Positions 6,802 to 17,723 of a DNA stretch of 64,000 nucleotides are shown here, piece after piece. The notes beneath the pieces were generated by a model. The model saw only the letters and a program-made list of their open reading frames with translations, was not told the origin of the DNA and did no database searches. This stretch comes from Streptomyces sp. 1222.5 (lineage in GTDB: Bacteria; Actinomycetota; Actinomycetes; Streptomycetales; Streptomycetaceae), in contig NZ_FNSZ01000001.1 in the NCBI RefSeq assembly GCF_900105245.1, forward strand, positions 3,782,001-3,846,000, read 5' to 3'. Positions within the stretch are counted from its first letter, which is position 1; each line of letters starts with the position of its first letter. The position numbers and the translations under genes are program-made.

Positions 6802-8634
6802 TCAGCCGTCCGTGCCGAACGCCACGACCAGGTACTGCTTGCTGCCCGTGCCCGAACTCTTCGTCTCGGTGAAGACCTTGGACATGTACAGCCGCCCCTC
6901 GCCGAACAGGATCTCGGAGTAGTCCGGCAGCATGCTGCTCTCCGCCTCCTGCGCGATACCGGTGGCCGGGTTCTGCAGCAGCTTGGTCTCCTTGAAACTG
7001 CCACCGTCGATGCTGACGACCTGGCCGCCCTGGTCGTACGGCGTCCGCTTGTAGGCGATCAGGTTGCCGCCGTCCATGCGCAGCGGGGAGAGCGTGCAGC
7101 CGTCGCCGGCCTCGGCGCGCTGGCCGGTCTGCTTGCCCGTGTCGAGGTCGAAGGAGACGATCTCGTTGGTGTCCTTGTAGGCGGCGGAGCCGTCGTGCTC
7201 CTCGGTCGGCAGGTACAGCCGGCCGTTGCCCGCGACGATCTGGTGGCAGTCCTCGATGCGGGTGATCCCGTCGCAGCGGCCGCTGTAGGTCTTGCCGGGC
7301 GCGGAGATCCGGGCGAGCAGGCTGCCGGTCCTGGCGTCGATGGAGAAGTAGTCCGAGATGCCGCTGCCGTCACCGGCGCTGTCGCCGACGTCGGCGGCGA
7401 CCACCAGCGGGTCGGTGGAGACGACGGCGGCGTACTCGACGCCCGCGGGCATCTTGTACTCGGCGATCACCTTCCCCGTCTTGGGGTCGATGTTCTGGAT
7501 GTGCAGCTGCCGGTTCCCGTAGTCGCCGCACTTGCGCACCGCGACCAGCTTCGCGCCGCCGCCGTACCCGGCGTCGTAACAGGTGTCGCCCGCCTTCGGC
7601 TGCCACAGCAGCTTGCCGGAGTCCAGGTCGAACGCGGCGCCGCCGCCGGTGCTGCCGAGCGCGACGGTGTGCTGGGAGACCGTCAGGTTCTGGAAACTCA
7701 CCGGGTAGTCACCGGACTTGACCGACTTCGTCCACAGCCGCTTGCCCGTGTCGAGGTCGATCCCGGAGATCAGGCTGCATCCCGAGGTGGCGTCCTTCTG
7801 GGACATCTTCGGCCGGAAGGCGATCGCCGTCCGGTTCTCCGAGTTGACGTGACCGGTGGTCGCGCAGACCGGGCCGGGCAGCTTGATCGTCCAGTTCTCG
7901 GTGCCCTTGACGGGGTCGTAGCCGACGATCTCGGCCACACCGCTCTTGGCGTACACCTTCTCGGTCAGCCAGGAGCCGGTGGTGCTCGTCAGCTCCTTGG
8001 TCGTGGGCATCGCGACGTTGAAGAGGGGCTTCGCCGAGGGGTCGGACGGCGCCTTCTCCTTGCCGCCGCCGGTGGTGGCCCCGGAGCCCTTGTCGCCGCC
8101 GCCGGTGCCGCCGTCGGAGGACGCGGTGTCGTGCTTCTTGCCGTCGTCCCCGGAGGACTTGGCGTACCAGATGCCGCCGCCGACGATCAGCGCGATGGCG
8201 ACGACCGCCGCGACGACGATGTACAGCGCGGTGTTGTTGCGGCCGCCGCCGCCCTGCCCCGGCTGCTGCATCGGCGTGGTCGACGGCTGCCCCGGATAGC
8301 CGTACCCCGGCTGCGCGGGGTACATCGGCTGGGTGGGCTGGGCGTAGGGGTTCTGCGGGTGGGCGCCGTAGGCGGGGGGCTGCTGACCGTAGGCCGGGGG
8401 CTGCTGGGCGTACGGGTTCTGCTGCCCGCCGGGGTAGCCGTAGCCCGGCTGGGGCTGCGGAGGCTGCGGGGCCGGGGCGGCCTGCGGGTAGCCGTAACCG
8501 GGCTGCGGAGGCTGCGGCTGCGCGGGCGGGGTCGCCGGCGGCCCGGCCGGGGGCGCGGGCGGCTGGTCCTGCGGGGAGCCGGAACCGGGCTGCTGCGGGG
8601 GCTGGTTGGGCGGCGGAGGGGGCGGCTGCGTCAT
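6802..8634 (-). CDS. membrane-anchored PQQ-type beta-propeller protein with Pro/Gln-rich tail
   Basis: 610 residues. The N-terminal 130 or so residues are low-complexity Pro/Gln/Gly/Tyr repeats of the type GYGYP, YAQQP and YGQQP. One membrane helix follows (ALYIVVAAVVAIALIVGGGI, about residues 133-152), then a Ser/Gly/Lys-rich linker and a C-terminal propeller of PQQ-like blades. Blade signatures include GIDLDTGKRLW, FDLDSGKLLWQ and SFDLDTGKQTG. Expected topology is tail in the cytoplasm, propeller outside. Propellers of this kind bind proteins or ligands rather than catalyse, and no PQQ-enzyme catalytic residues are evident. It lies 82 nt downstream of a paralogue with the same layout, so this is a tandem duplication, probably co-transcribed. 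Function unknown. Confidence 0.82.
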   Translation of the reverse strand: MTQPPPPPPNQPPQQPGSGSPQDQPPAPPAGPPATPPAQPQPPQPGYGYPQAAPAPQPPQPQPGYGYPGGQQNPYAQQPPAYGQQPPAYGAHPQNPYAQPTQPMYPAQPGYGYPGQPSTTPMQQPGQGGGGRNNTALYIVVAAVVAIALIVGGGIWYAKSSGDDGKKHDTASSDGGTGGGDKGSGATTGGGKEKAPSDPSAKPLFNVAMPTTKELTSTTGSWLTEKVYAKSGVAEIVGYDPVKGTENWTIKLPGPVCATTGHVNSENRTAIAFRPKMSQKDATSGCSLISGIDLDTGKRLWTKSVKSGDYPVSFQNLTVSQHTVALGSTGGGAAFDLDSGKLLWQPKAGDTCYDAGYGGGAKLVAVRKCGDYGNRQLHIQNIDPKTGKVIAEYKMPAGVEYAAVVSTDPLVVAADVGDSAGDGSGISDYFSIDARTGSLLARISAPGKTYSGRCDGITRIEDCHQIVAGNGRLYLPTEEHDGSAAYKDTNEIVSFDLDTGKQTGQRAEAGDGCTLSPLRMDGGNLIAYKRTPYDQGGQVVSIDGGSFKETKLLQNPATGIAQEAESSMLPDYSEILFGEGRLYMSKVFTETKSSGTGSKQYLVVAFGTDG

Positions 8635-8716
8635 GGGAGCGGATACCTCGGTGAAACGCTGAAGGCCGGACGGCGGAGGGGACTCGGGACGTGGTGCGAA
8701 GGGATGTGCGCCGGGG

Positions 8717-10534
8717 TCAGTTGCCGAAGGCCATCATCAGCTTCTCCTTGGACTGGTCGTTTCCGGACAGCCGGCCGGAGGAGATGAAGAACCGCCCGTC
8801 CACCCAGTCGACGACACCGTTGTAGAAGGCGTCCTCGGCGTCGGCCGCGCCCTGCGGATTCTGCAGCAGCTTGGTGGGCTTGTGGGAGGAGCCCGCGACC
8901 GGGATCGACACCACCTGGCCGCCCGCGTCGTACGACGGCTGCACGTACGCGATGAGCTTGCCGCCGTCGATCTTCAGCGGGGCCATCGGCTCCTCGGCCG
9001 GGGACTTGGTCCGCCACTTCTCCTTGCCGTCGGCGAGGCCGATCGCGACGATCTCGTTGGCGCTGCTGAGGGAGTCCGTGGGCAGGTACAGGGTGTCGGC
9101 GTCGACCGCGACGCCCTGGCAGCCCTGGAGGTCGCGTTCGAGGATCGCCCAGCCGCAGCGGGGCGCGAACTTCTCATTGACCTTGACCTCCGAACGGAAC
9201 TTGCCGTCCTTGGTGAAGGTGGAGATGTTCCACGCCTTCTTGTCCTGGTTGGTCAGGTAGACCACGAGCGGGTCGACGGAGTACGTCCTGGTGACCCGCC
9301 AGCCCTTCTTGACCGGCTGGGTCCACCGCACCTTGCCGGTGGCCGGATCCAGCTCCTGGATCTCGTCGTGCTCCTTGTCGGTGCCGGCCGCGCAGGAGGC
9401 CACCTGGACCAGCCGGCCGGTGCCGCCCGCGAAGGCGGTCGGGAAGCAGGCCGCGCCGTACTTCTTCTTGTCGTACAGCTTCTTGCCGCTGGTGATGTCG
9501 TACGCCGTGCCCGACTGCGAGCGGCCGACCATCAGCGTCCTGCCGCTCACGGTCAGTTCGACGGAGAGCGAGCTGTCGAACAGGCCGCCGTCGGCGACCT
9601 CACCGCTCCAGCCCTTCTTGCCCGTCGCCAGGTCGATCTGCTGGAGCTGGTTGCACTTGGCCCGGTCACCCGAGCCGTTCATGTACGCCACGACGACCGT
9701 GCCGCCGGCCGCCTGAGGGGTGGCCGCGCAGATCTTCTGCGGGAAGTCGATCGGACCCCAGGCGGTCCTGCCGTCGGCCGCGCCGAAGGCGAAGAGCTGC
9801 TTGTAGGCCGCCTTCACCGCGGTGTCGCCGGTGACCCACATGCCGGGTGCGTCGGCGCCGGAACCGGGGGCGTCGGGCGCGGACTTGTACCAGAGCACCT
9901 TCGCCTCGCCCGCCCGGCGACCCTCGTTGAGGTTCTCCGGGTCGTCGCCGTCGGTGCCACCGGTGGACCGGGTGGGCTCCGCCGAGGCGGAGTGCTTGGG
10001 GTCGTCGCTCTGCTGGGCGACGGGCTTCTTCCCGCCGTCGTGGTCGCCGCTGAGCGCGTAGACGGTGCCTCCGACGACGAGCAGCGCGGCCACCGCGGCA
10101 CCGATGATCAGCAGCGGTTTCTTGCTGGATCCCGGCCCGCCGCCCTGGGGCGCGCCGGGGTACGGCGGCTGCTGCGGGTAGCCGTACCCGGGCTGCGGCA
10201 CGGCGCCGTAGGGGCCCGCCTGCTGCTGCGGGTGACCGTAGGGGCCGGGGGTGCCGGGTGCGGCGGGTGCGCCGTACGGGCCCGGGGTGCCCGGTGCGGG
10301 CGGGGCGCCGTACGGGCCCGGCTGCTGCGGGTAGCCGTAACCGGGCTGGGGCTGCGGGGGGCCCGCGGGCGGCTGCTGCGGCGGAGGCGGCGTGGCGGGT
10401 GCGCCGAAGCCGGGCTGGGCCGGGGGCGCCTGCGGGGGCCCGAATCCGCCGCCCTGGGGCGGCTGCTCCTGCGGCGACTTCCCCTGCGGCGCTCCAAAAC
10501 CGTCCTGCGACGGCTGGTTGGGCGGCTGAGTCAT
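8717..10534 (-). CDS. membrane-anchored PQQ-type beta-propeller protein (tandem paralogue)
   Basis: 605 residues with the same plan as its downstream neighbour. An N-terminal Pro/Gly/Gln tail holds repeats GPYGAPPAPGTP, GPYGAPAAPGTP and GYGYPQQPP (to about residue 135). A membrane helix follows (PLLIIGAAVAALLVVGGTVY), then a charged linker and a propeller with blades such as QIDLATGKKGW, YDITSGKKLYDKK and ELDPATGKVRWTQPV. Cysteine pairs in the propeller suggest an oxidising extracellular location. The Pro-rich tail is encoded by imperfect tandem DNA repeats at about 10190-10350. The ATG is preceded by AGGGGGA. Function unknown. A sensory or scaffolding surface protein is only a guess. Confidence 0.82.
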   Translation of the reverse strand: MTQPPNQPSQDGFGAPQGKSPQEQPPQGGGFGPPQAPPAQPGFGAPATPPPPQQPPAGPPQPQPGYGYPQQPGPYGAPPAPGTPGPYGAPAAPGTPGPYGHPQQQAGPYGAVPQPGYGYPQQPPYPGAPQGGGPGSSKKPLLIIGAAVAALLVVGGTVYALSGDHDGGKKPVAQQSDDPKHSASAEPTRSTGGTDGDDPENLNEGRRAGEAKVLWYKSAPDAPGSGADAPGMWVTGDTAVKAAYKQLFAFGAADGRTAWGPIDFPQKICAATPQAAGGTVVVAYMNGSGDRAKCNQLQQIDLATGKKGWSGEVADGGLFDSSLSVELTVSGRTLMVGRSQSGTAYDITSGKKLYDKKKYGAACFPTAFAGGTGRLVQVASCAAGTDKEHDEIQELDPATGKVRWTQPVKKGWRVTRTYSVDPLVVYLTNQDKKAWNISTFTKDGKFRSEVKVNEKFAPRCGWAILERDLQGCQGVAVDADTLYLPTDSLSSANEIVAIGLADGKEKWRTKSPAEEPMAPLKIDGGKLIAYVQPSYDAGGQVVSIPVAGSSHKPTKLLQNPQGAADAEDAFYNGVVDWVDGRFFISSGRLSGNDQSKEKLMMAFGN

Positions 10535-10768
10535 CAGCGCTCTTCCCCCTCGTTCACTGATTTTTAGCCACGCCCTGAGGTTCGCGATGGACCCAAGGTC
10601 GTACTCAGAAAGTTCTCAGACGGCCCTTTCTATCACCCGGCACCGACAGCGCACGGCCCTGGACAGCCCGCTGTTCCCAAGGGAGAACCGGCCTGTGATG
10701 CCGCCGTTACGCGCCTTCACGCCCCCTTCACGCGGCGCACGCACCAGCAGCGCGCGCCCCACCCCTGC
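10535..10768. other. 234-bp intergenic region upstream of the propeller genes
   Basis: Lies between the ABC-F stop and the start of the leftward propeller pair and must hold the promoter of the pair. I could not identify a convincing -35/-10 pair, nor a strong hairpin for the ABC-F gene. Confidence 0.4.
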
Positions 10769-12577
<1,809 letters not shown>

Positions 12578-12718
12578 TTCACTCCTGTGCGCGGGGCGGT
12601 ATCGACATGCGGCTCCGCCGCGGGGGTCAGCCTTCTAGCGTAGGGCCTGCGCGAGGGGCGGCGGCGCGGGCGGGGTGGTCCCCGGATCCGGGCCCGGCGG
12701 GCGCCGTTCCGGCGGTCC

Positions 12719-13612
12719 TCAGATCACGGTCGCCCCGGCCACCGGGCCCGCGGCCGTCCGCACCGACCGGCAGGTGCCGGACGCGCGCAGTGCCTCGGCC
12801 ACCTTCTCCGCCGAGCCGGCGTCGCGCGTGAGGAAGGCCGTCGTGGGTCCGGAGCCGGAGACGAGCGCGGTCAGGGCGCCCGCGGCCCGTCCGGCGGCCA
12901 GGGTGTCGGCCAGTTCGGGGAAGAGGGACAGGGCAGCCGGCTGGAGGTCGTTGGAGACCGCCGACGCCAGCGCGTCCGGGTCGCCCTTGGCGAGCGCCTC
13001 CATCAGGTCGGGGGAGGCGACCGGCTCGGGGATGTCGCGGCCCTCGGCGAGCCGGTCGAACTCGCGGAACACCGCCGGCGTGGACAGTCCGCGCCCGGCC
13101 ATCGCGAACACCCAGTGGAACGTGCCGCCGAGTTCGAGCACGGTCAGCCGCTCGCCGCGCCCGACACCGAGGGCGGCCCCGCCGACCAGGCTGAACGGGA
13201 CGTCGCTGCCCAGTTCGGCGCAGAGCGCGAGGAGCTCCGCGCGGGAGGCGCCCGTGCCCCAGAGCGTGTCGCAGGCGAGCAGCGCGCCCGCGCCGTCCGC
13301 GCTGCCGCCCGCCATGCCGCCGGCGACGGGGATGTCCTTGGCGATGTGGATGTGCACGGCCGGTTCGATGCCCCGCCGGGCGGCGAGCTCGACGGCGGCG
13401 CGCGCGGCGAGGTTGGTGCGGTCCAGCGGGACCTGGTGGGCGTCCGGGCCCTCGCAGGTGACGCGCAGTTCGTCGGCGGGGGTGACGGTGACCTCGTCGT
13501 ACAGGCCGACGGCGAGGAAGACGTTGGCGAGGTCGTGGAACCCGTCGGGGCGGGCGGCGCCCACCGCGAGCTGGACGTTGACCTTGGCGGGGACGCGGAC
13601 CGTGACGCTCAC
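12719..13612 (-). CDS. ispE: 4-diphosphocytidyl-2-C-methyl-D-erythritol kinase IspE
   Basis: ATP-dependent kinase of the MEP pathway to isopentenyl diphosphate, a GHMP kinase. 297 residues from the GTG at 13610-13612 (VSVTVRVPAKVNVQLAVG), with AGGAG 11 nt upstream. A start at 13651 would add 13 residues but lacks an SD. The substrate motif PAKVNVQL, ATP-binding glycine loop PVAGGMAGGSADGAGAL and C-terminal VSGSGPTTAF are all present. It lies 100 nt behind ksgA. The order rpfB-ksgA-ispE is conserved in actinobacteria, including Mycobacterium tuberculosis Rv1009-Rv1011. Confidence 0.94.
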   Translation of the reverse strand: MSVTVRVPAKVNVQLAVGAARPDGFHDLANVFLAVGLYDEVTVTPADELRVTCEGPDAHQVPLDRTNLAARAAVELAARRGIEPAVHIHIAKDIPVAGGMAGGSADGAGALLACDTLWGTGASRAELLALCAELGSDVPFSLVGGAALGVGRGERLTVLELGGTFHWVFAMAGRGLSTPAVFREFDRLAEGRDIPEPVASPDLMEALAKGDPDALASAVSNDLQPAALSLFPELADTLAAGRAAGALTALVSGSGPTTAFLTRDAGSAEKVAEALRASGTCRSVRTAAGPVAGATVI

Positions 13613-13712
13613 TGCTGACCGGGCTCCTTGCTGGGCGGGCGTGGTGGACATGGCCCGGCCGGGCGGGCACCGGCCGCTCCGCCGGTGCCGGGTGCCGACC
13701 GGGGCCTGGCGG

Positions 13713-14582
13713 CTAGGCGGCGGGCTGGGCGTTCTCGGCGATGCGGGCGAACTCCTCGACCGTGAGGGACTCCCCGCGCGCCTGCGGTGAGACCCCGGCC
13801 GCGACCAGGGCGGCCTCCGCGGCGGCGGCGGATCCGGCCCAGCCGGCGAGTGCCGCGCGCAGGGTCTTGCGGCGCTGCGCGAAGGCCGCGTCGATCACCG
13901 CGAAGACCTGCTTGCGGGAGGCCGTCGTCCTGATCGGCTCGGTCCGGCGGACGAGGGAGACCAGTCCGCTGTCGACGTTGGGCGCGGGCCAGAAGACGTT
14001 GCGGCCGATGGCGCCGGCCCGCTTCACCTCGGCGTACCAGTTGGCCTTGACCGACGGCACGCCGTACACCTTGGAGCCCGGCGCGGCGGCGAGCCGGTCG
14101 GCGACCTCGGCCTGCACCATCACCAGGGTCCGCTCGATGGTGGGGAAGGTCTCGAGCATGTGCAGCAGGACGGGCACGGCGACGTTGTAGGGCAGGTTCG
14201 CCACCAGGGCGGTGGGCGCGGGGCCGGGCAGCTCGGTGACGTGCATCGCGTCGGAGTGGACCAGCGCGAAGCGGTCGGCGCGCTCCGGCATGCGTGCCGC
14301 GACGGTCGCGGGCAGCGCGGCGGCGAGGACGTCGTCGATCTCGACGGCGGTGACCCGGTCGGCGGCCTCCAGCAGCGCGAGGGTGAGGGAGCCGAGCCCC
14401 GGGCCGACCTCCACCGCGACGTCGTCGGGACGGACCTCGGCGGTCCGGACGATACGCCGGACCGTGTTGGCGTCGATCACGAAGTTCTGGCCGCGCTGCT
14501 TGGTGGGACGGACACCGAGGGCTGCCGCGAGTTCGCGGATGTCGGCCGGACCGAGGAGGGCGTCGGGGGTGGGGCTGCTCAC
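13713..14582 (-). CDS. ksgA: 16S rRNA A1518/A1519 dimethyltransferase KsgA (RsmA)
   Basis: Dimethylates two adjacent adenosines near the 3' end of 16S rRNA during small-subunit maturation. 289 residues. The family motifs are QNFVIDANTVRRIV (substrate/SAM entry), VEVGPGLGSLTLAL (SAM-binding motif I), TAVEIDD (motif II) and NLPYNVAVPVLL (catalytic motif IV). The start is a GTG at 14580-14582 without an obvious SD, possibly leaderless or read through from rpfB 120 nt upstream. The cluster context (rpfB upstream, ispE downstream) matches other actinobacteria. Confidence 0.95.
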   Translation of the reverse strand: MSSPTPDALLGPADIRELAAALGVRPTKQRGQNFVIDANTVRRIVRTAEVRPDDVAVEVGPGLGSLTLALLEAADRVTAVEIDDVLAAALPATVAARMPERADRFALVHSDAMHVTELPGPAPTALVANLPYNVAVPVLLHMLETFPTIERTLVMVQAEVADRLAAAPGSKVYGVPSVKANWYAEVKRAGAIGRNVFWPAPNVDSGLVSLVRRTEPIRTTASRKQVFAVIDAAFAQRRKTLRAALAGWAGSAAAAEAALVAAGVSPQARGESLTVEEFARIAENAQPAA

Positions 14583-14702
14583 GGGACAAGGGTACGGGGG
14601 CGCGGTGGGCCGGATCGCCAGGTGTCCGGTGCGGGGGGGAACCGCGCGACCGGACCTCGTGGATCCGCGTCCGCCGCCCCCGCGCCGCGTGATCGCCGGT
14701 GG

Positions 14703-16172
14703 CTACCCGTGCAGCTGTCTCCCGCAGGCCGGCCAGGGCGTCGCGCCACGGCTCACGTACAGCTTCTTCGCCCGGAAGGTCTGTTCCTCGGCCGGGGCGT
14801 CCTGCGGGCGGCCGCGACCGCCGAGGCTGTGCCAGGTGTGCGTGTCGAACTGGTAGAGCCCGCCGTACGTGCCCGAGGCGTCGACGGCGTGCGGCCGGCC
14901 GCCGGACTCGCAGGCGGCGAGGGCGCGCCAGTTCAGGTGGTCCGCGCCGTGCACGGAGGGTGGCAGCGGCTTGGTGCCGACCCTGACCACCCGGCGGCGC
15001 GGCAGGCGCACCACCTCGGTCTTCTCCCGGCGCGGCTTCTGCCGGACCCCGTTGACGGTGCGCACGAGGAAGGTGGTCCGCCGCAGTCCGGGCTGCCCGG
15101 GTTCGGAGACGACCTCGGTGCCCTTGAACAGGGAGGGGTCCTCGGTCCGCCGGACCCCGAAGGGGATCTGCTCCTCGCGGATCTCGCGGCTGCCGGTCAC
15201 CCGCAGCACGGTCACCGTCTGCCCGTCGCGCGGGAAGCTGTCCGCGGGGACGGAGAGGGTGTCCTGGCCGCGCAGGGTGATCCCGGCGTCCTCGATCGCC
15301 TCGCGGACGGTGGCGGCGTTGGTGCGGACGGTGCGCGCGCGGCCGTCCGCCATGATCGTGACGGCCCGCTCGGTGCGCACGTCGAGGGCGAGTCCGGCGC
15401 GTCCGATGCTCTGGGAGCGCGAGGCGGACAGGTAGGCGCCCTCGGCGCGCACGCCCAGTTCGTGCAGCGCTCCCTCGACGGTGCCGGCGGTCGTCCACAC
15501 CTCGTGCCGGCGGCCGTCCAGGGTGAGCCGTACGGGGCGTCCGTAGCGCACGGCGATCCGGTCGCCGCCGGCGAGGGCGCTGCCGGGGGCGGGCGCGACC
15601 ATGTCGTGGGCGCCGACGTGCACGCCCTCCTCGGCGAGCAGTTCGCCGACGTCGTCGGCGAAGGTGTGCAGGCTGCGCTGCCTGCCGTCGACGCTGAGCT
15701 CGACCGCCTTGTCCTGGGCGACGAAGGCGGTGGTGCCGCCCGCCAGGAAGGCCACGACCAGTGCCTGCGGCAGCAGGCGGCGCACCGCGGACTCCGGGCG
15801 CTCGGTGGAGCGCGCCCTGCGCCGGCGCGCGGCCCGCCCGCTGCCGTCGCCGTACCCGTCCTGTACGAGGGTGTCCTGGTCGTCGGTGTCCTTGATCTGT
15901 ACGAGGGTGTCCTCGTCGGGCGCGTGGGTGTGCTCGACCAGGGTGTCGCCGCTCTGGCGCGGCAGCAGCGGTTCGGTCGCGAGCTCGTGCGCCGGTGTGG
16001 ACGCCGAGGCCCGCGCCGCGGCCTCGTACGCGGGCCGGTACGTGTCCTCGTACGGCACCCCGTTCGGCACGGTCTCGGCCTCGTGCAGGCCGGGCCAGGG
16101 AGCGCCGGGCGGGCCGGCCGGCGCGACGTAGGGGCCGTACGCCTCGTAGGTCTCGTACTGCGACTTGCTCAC
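14703..16172 (-). CDS. rpfB: resuscitation-promoting factor RpfB-type muralytic enzyme
   Basis: Membrane-anchored or secreted peptidoglycan hydrolase acting in spore germination and regrowth. 489 residues from GTG 16170-16172, with GGAG upstream. An acidic, Tyr-rich cytoplasmic head precedes a membrane/signal helix (QALVVAFLAGGTTAFV). Three DUF348 repeats follow (for example LSVDGRQRSLHTFADDVGEL and MADGRARTVRTNAATVREAI), then a G5 domain (EIREEQIPFGVRRTEDPSLF onwards). The C-terminal Rpf lysozyme-like domain has the catalytic Glu422 in LAACESGG, YGGLYQFDTHTWHSLGG and a disulphide-type Cys pair. A longer frame upstream was rejected because it lacks an SD. It sits with tatD upstream and ksgA downstream, the canonical actinobacterial order. 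Confidence 0.94.
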   Translation of the reverse strand: MSKSQYETYEAYGPYVAPAGPPGAPWPGLHEAETVPNGVPYEDTYRPAYEAAARASASTPAHELATEPLLPRQSGDTLVEHTHAPDEDTLVQIKDTDDQDTLVQDGYGDGSGRAARRRRARSTERPESAVRRLLPQALVVAFLAGGTTAFVAQDKAVELSVDGRQRSLHTFADDVGELLAEEGVHVGAHDMVAPAPGSALAGGDRIAVRYGRPVRLTLDGRRHEVWTTAGTVEGALHELGVRAEGAYLSASRSQSIGRAGLALDVRTERAVTIMADGRARTVRTNAATVREAIEDAGITLRGQDTLSVPADSFPRDGQTVTVLRVTGSREIREEQIPFGVRRTEDPSLFKGTEVVSEPGQPGLRRTTFLVRTVNGVRQKPRREKTEVVRLPRRRVVRVGTKPLPPSVHGADHLNWRALAACESGGRPHAVDASGTYGGLYQFDTHTWHSLGGRGRPQDAPAEEQTFRAKKLYVSRGATPWPACGRQLHG

Positions 16173-16329
16173 GCCGACACGCTCCAGAGGGCCAGACGGG
16201 TCCGGAAATCGGGCCCAGAACCTAGCGGAGCGCCGGTCACTCTCCAAAGCGGCGCGACTACGCAACGTGGCGCTCGAACCCAAGCCCGAGCCGCCGATCC
16301 GTTACCGGTCGGTTATGTTCTGCGTACGT

Positions 16330-17226
16330 TCAGTAACCGAAGGCGCGGGCGGTGTTCGCGCCCAGGGCCGTCGCCAGCGCGTCCTCGTCGAGGCCGCGCA
16401 CGGCGGCCATCGCGCGGACCGTGACCGGAATGAGATACGGGGCGTTGGGCCGTCCGCGGTACGGCACGGGGGTGAGGAAGGGCGCGTCGGTCTCCACGAG
16501 GACCAGCTCCAGCGGGGCGACGGCGAGCGCGTCCCGCAGGTTCTGGGCGTTCTTGAAGGTGACGTTGCCCGCGAAGGACATGAAGTAGCCCTCGCGGGCG
16601 CAGATCTCGGCCATGTCGGCGTCGCCGGAGTAGCAGTGGAAGACGGTCCGCTCGGGGGCGCCCTCCTCCTTCAGCACGCGCAGGACGTCGGCATGGGCGT
16701 CGCGGTCGTGGATGACGAGCGCCTTGCCGTGCCGCTTGGCGATCTCGATGTGGGCGCGGAAGGACCGCTCCTGCGCCGCCTTGCCCTCGGGGCCGGTGCG
16801 GAAGTGGTCGAGGCCGGTCTCGCCGACGCCCTTCACCTGGGGCAGCGCGGCCAGCCGGTCGATCTCGGCCAGGGCCTCGTCCAGGGCCGCGTCGCCGCCC
16901 GGCTCGCGGGCGCCCTGCCGGGACCAGCCGTCGGGGTCGCCGTGGACGATGCGCGGTGCCTCGTTGGGGTGGAGGGCGACGGTCGCGTGGACGTTCTCGT
17001 GCTCCGCCGCGGTCTCGGCGGCCCAGCGCGAGCCGGCGATGTCGCAGCCGACCTGGACGACGGTCGTGACTCCCACCGACGCCGCCTTCGCAAGGCCTTC
17101 CGCGACCGTGCCGGACTGCATGTCGAGGTGGGTGTGGGAGTCGGCGACGGGCACCCGGAGGGGTGCCGGGAGCGGCGGCGCCGCGTTCTTGTCGTCCCGG
17201 GTGTTCCGGCCGGTGTTCGAAGGCAT
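16330..17226 (-). CDS. tatD: TatD-family metal-dependent deoxyribonuclease
   Basis: 298-residue TIM-barrel hydrolase of the TatD/YcfH family, a cytoplasmic metal-dependent DNase proposed to act in DNA repair and fragmentation. Metal-ligand motifs occur in order: DSHTHLD near residue 30, GVGETGLDHF in the middle, IHDRDAH, FHCYSGD and VETDAPFLTP, with the final GANTARAFGY typical of the family C-terminus. The N-terminal 20 residues are non-conserved and charged. In M. tuberculosis the equivalent gene (Rv1008) is also immediately upstream of rpfB. The 157-nt gap to rpfB probably holds the rpfB promoter. Confidence 0.93.
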   Translation of the reverse strand: MPSNTGRNTRDDKNAAPPLPAPLRVPVADSHTHLDMQSGTVAEGLAKAASVGVTTVVQVGCDIAGSRWAAETAAEHENVHATVALHPNEAPRIVHGDPDGWSRQGAREPGGDAALDEALAEIDRLAALPQVKGVGETGLDHFRTGPEGKAAQERSFRAHIEIAKRHGKALVIHDRDAHADVLRVLKEEGAPERTVFHCYSGDADMAEICAREGYFMSFAGNVTFKNAQNLRDALAVAPLELVLVETDAPFLTPVPYRGRPNAPYLIPVTVRAMAAVRGLDEDALATALGANTARAFGY

Positions 17227-17273
17227 GCCCCGATCCTACGAAAGGGGCATGCGCCCGAGGGCCGGTGATCCGT

Positions 17274-17696
17274 TCAGCCGGCCTTGCGCTGGAACGGGTG
17301 GAGGAGATCGGACAGGTGCCAGTGGTGCGGCTCCCTGGGCCGCGCGGGCACCTCGGGGGCGCCGGGCACGTCCGGCACCTCGACGGGACCCGCCGAGGGC
17401 ACCCGGTGCGGGTGGCCCTGCGCCGCGCTCCGCACCGACGAGACCTGCCCCGCGCGCATGATCCGCAGGACGTGGCCGTCGCAGTTCTGGCAGCTCGGCC
17501 GGCTCAGCGGTGACGGTACGACGCGGCCGTCGGCCACGTACCGCACGATCTGCTGTCCGTCGGCGTCCGTGTGGTGCTCTATCTCGTACGACTGTTCCCA
17601 GCCGTGCCCGCAGCGCATGCAGGCGAACGAATACGACTCGTGAACGACGGCGGTGGCCGTGCCGCGGAGGCCGGTCTGCCCTGCGATCTCACTCAT
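17274..17696 (-). CDS. zinc-ribbon protein, unknown function
   Basis: 140 residues. Two CxxC knuckles (FACMRCGHGW and PSCQNCDGHVL) about 45 residues apart should bind one zinc. The tail after residue 90 is Pro/Arg/His-rich and probably disordered. It has no membrane segment or signal peptide. The ATG at 17694-17696 has AGGAG 6 nt upstream. A longer in-frame opening has no ribosome site and was rejected. A perfect hairpin sits directly upstream of the SD (17707-17723). The gene is 48 nt upstream of tatD, on the same strand. Confidence 0.82.
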   Translation of the reverse strand: MSEIAGQTGLRGTATAVVHESYSFACMRCGHGWEQSYEIEHHTDADGQQIVRYVADGRVVPSPLSRPSCQNCDGHVLRIMRAGQVSSVRSAAQGHPHRVPSAGPVEVPDVPGAPEVPARPREPHHWHLSDLLHPFQRKAG

Positions 17697-17706
17697 GCCA
17701 GCTCCT

Positions 17707-17723
17707 CTTGTCCGCTGGACAAG
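17707..17723 (-). promoter_or_regulatory. 17-nt perfect hairpin abutting a ribosome-binding site
   Basis: CTTGTCC-GCT-GGACAAG, immediately upstream of the AGGAG (17702-17706) of the zinc-ribbon gene. As DNA it could be an operator. As RNA it would sit against the SD and could modulate translation. Confidence 0.5.

Noticed and set aside
8090..8180. Repetitive DNA inside the propeller genes as a separate repeat element
   Set aside because: The repeats encode the Pro/Gln/Gly tail and linker of the proteins and need no separate explanation.
14703..16329. Cyclic-di-AMP (ydaO) riboswitch ahead of the rpf gene
   Set aside because: Such riboswitches precede rpfA in Streptomyces. Only about 157 nt separate tatD and rpfB here, and I could not see the expected structure.
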